Shown: positions 63,238-64,000 of the stretch, piece after piece
Position numbering within the stretch: position 1 is the stretch's first letter
How the letters are laid out: each line of letters opens with the position of its first letter
From: Symbiodinium microadriaticum
Taxonomy: Eukaryota; Sar; Dinophyceae; Suessiales; Symbiodiniaceae
Direction of reading: 5' to 3'
Length of the DNA stretch: 64,000 bases
Assembly: GCA_001939145.1 (NCBI GenBank)
Contig: LSRX01000297.1
Location: forward strand, 146,282-210,281
Made by a program: the position numbers and the translations under genes
Notes under the pieces: generated by a model
Database searches by the model: none
What the model saw: only the letters and a program-made list of their open reading frames with translations
Told to the model about the DNA's origin: nothing

Positions 63238-63457
63238 GGTTTCGGGATAAAAGGGGGTCTGCCGGGTTCTCTGGGTAGCTCGGGCGCTTCGCGCTGAAGT
63301 ATGGCAGCGCCCGGAGGACGAGGCTTTTCAGGTGGGGGAGCGATGGTTTGGAGTGGATCTGCCCTGGAACGAGTACCGGCAGGGTCCTAAGAACCTATTG
63401 TGGTAGAAAGTGGGGTTTTGTTTTAAATGTGTTTGAGGAATTACTATTAAGTGTGGC

Positions 63458-63742
63458 TTGGGTACGTATTCCCCATATTATAGGTACTTAGGACCTTTAG
63501 GGGTAGACAAAACTCTTGCACTTATCTTCAACACCTTTCTGGCAGAAGAACTCCTGAACCTCCACGGTTTAGGGTTTAGGAGCTGTCCAAGGGTTCTGGT
63601 ACGTTTATTGGTTCAGGGTTTAGGGCATAGGCTTCAGCTCGGTTTTGCGCTTTTTCGGTTGCTGTCTAGCCTCCTTGAGGCGGAACCATGCCCTGTGCTT
63701 ACATGCCCCGGCGAAACCACACACCTAAACCCTAAACCCTAA
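63458..63742 (+). CDS. 94-codon open frame, leucine-rich
   Basis: YSPYYRYLGPLGVDKTLALI, FNTFLAEELLNLHG, then translated TTTAGGG (LGFRS), then LQLGFALFRLLSSLLEAEPC, PVLTCPGETTHLNPKP ending in CCCTAAA. The two non-repeat halves may be separate exons with the heptamers in the intron (GTTTAGGGTTTAG between them is GT...AG). Non-ATG start. Confidence 0.5.
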   Translation: MGTYSPYYRYLGPLGVDKTLALIFNTFLAEELLNLHGLGFRSCPRVLVRLLVQGLGHRLQLGFALFRLLSSLLEAEPCPVLTCPGETTHLNPKP

Positions 63743-63772
63743 ATCCTAAACCCTAAACCCCCAAACCCTGAA
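63724..63772 (-). repeat. telomere-like tract, CCCTAAA orientation
   Basis: Seven units. Confidence 0.9.
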
Positions 63773-63889
63773 CTTCCGAGCTCCGTGCGATCTGGAAGCA
63801 CTGTTGGCAGCAACCCTTCCTGAGAAGTCTCTTGCAGAGGTCTCGGTCAAAAGACTTTGGGGCTTCACATCTTCGAGGTTCAATGAAAG

Positions 63890-64000
63890 GAAACTACAGG
63901 TGGGGAGTTTAGGGTTTTTAGGGCTTCTGTAAGGCTTCTACAAGGTATATAGACCCTCTATAAGGCTCCTATAACGGTAACTACCCACCTGAAAATGTCC
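63890..64000. mobile_element. family F element F3, cut by the window end
   Basis: AACTACAGGTGGGGAGTTTA ... AACTACCCACCTGAAAATGT. Confidence 0.8.

Noticed and set aside
1-64000. tRNA, rRNA, snRNA or spliced-leader genes
   Set aside because: Nothing with tRNA A/B boxes in order or rRNA-like conserved sequence was noticed; a covariance-model scan would be needed to exclude them.

Overview
The window is nuclear DNA from a eukaryote, most likely a protist or alga whose telomere repeat is TTTAGGG. That repeat is used by plants and green algae, dinoflagellates, chromerids, Eimeria-type coccidia and others, so the genus cannot be fixed from it. I see no operons, no bacterial-type genes, no rRNA and no tRNA. 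No open frame is longer than 162 codons, and I recognised no protein family anywhere in the 64 kb. Every protein call here is therefore 'exon-like open frame of unknown function'.

Three layers are interleaved throughout. (1) Dozens of short, degenerate TTTAGGG or CCCTAAA tracts (20 to 450 bp) occur in both orientations, from the first base to the last. The degenerate array at base 1 may be subtelomeric but is not a clean chromosome end. (2) Many short hairpin elements of about 75-120 bp with terminal inverted repeats are present. Two related TA-flanked families (A and B, 19 copies) dominate, and at least eight further families (C-J) plus single elements L, M and N1 are recognisable. (3) Between them lie short unique islands that are open in one frame, often with raised G/C at third positions, a pyrimidine-AG on the left and GT on the right. 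I read these as small exons or remnants of exons. They lie mostly on + from 1 to 20 kb and on both strands after that.

Region by region: 1-15 kb is a run of + strand exon-like islands with three long repeat blocks and a 480-bp tetranucleotide array at 7.4-7.9 kb. 16.3-16.7 kb has minus-strand exons. 17.06-19.05 kb holds an 824-bp direct duplication. 20.7-22.4 kb and 31-37 kb are rich in open frames. 24.79-25.05 kb has an 84-residue terminal exon candidate. 39-47.6 kb contains some of the best frames (42.2-42.6 kb +, 42.7-42.9 kb -, 44.65-44.77 kb +, 47.2-47.6 kb -) and a 690-bp microsatellite at 45.2-45.85 kb. 55-63.7 kb has the strongest candidates (57.6, 61.7, 62.9 and 63.5 kb). Runs of N lie at 32822-32887 and 50804-50996.

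The most interesting pattern is that repeats and exons seem to share splice signals. Several TA-flanked hairpin elements end exactly where an exon-like frame begins, the TA plus a following G forming a TAG 3' splice site. One element (13957-14070) could be removed by GT-AG splicing so that the pre-insertion sequence is restored exactly and the flanking frame stays open. Telomere-like TTTAG|G similarly sits at the start of several exon-like frames. These are hypotheses from reading alone: I had no transcripts, and in islands this short competing frames are often open too.
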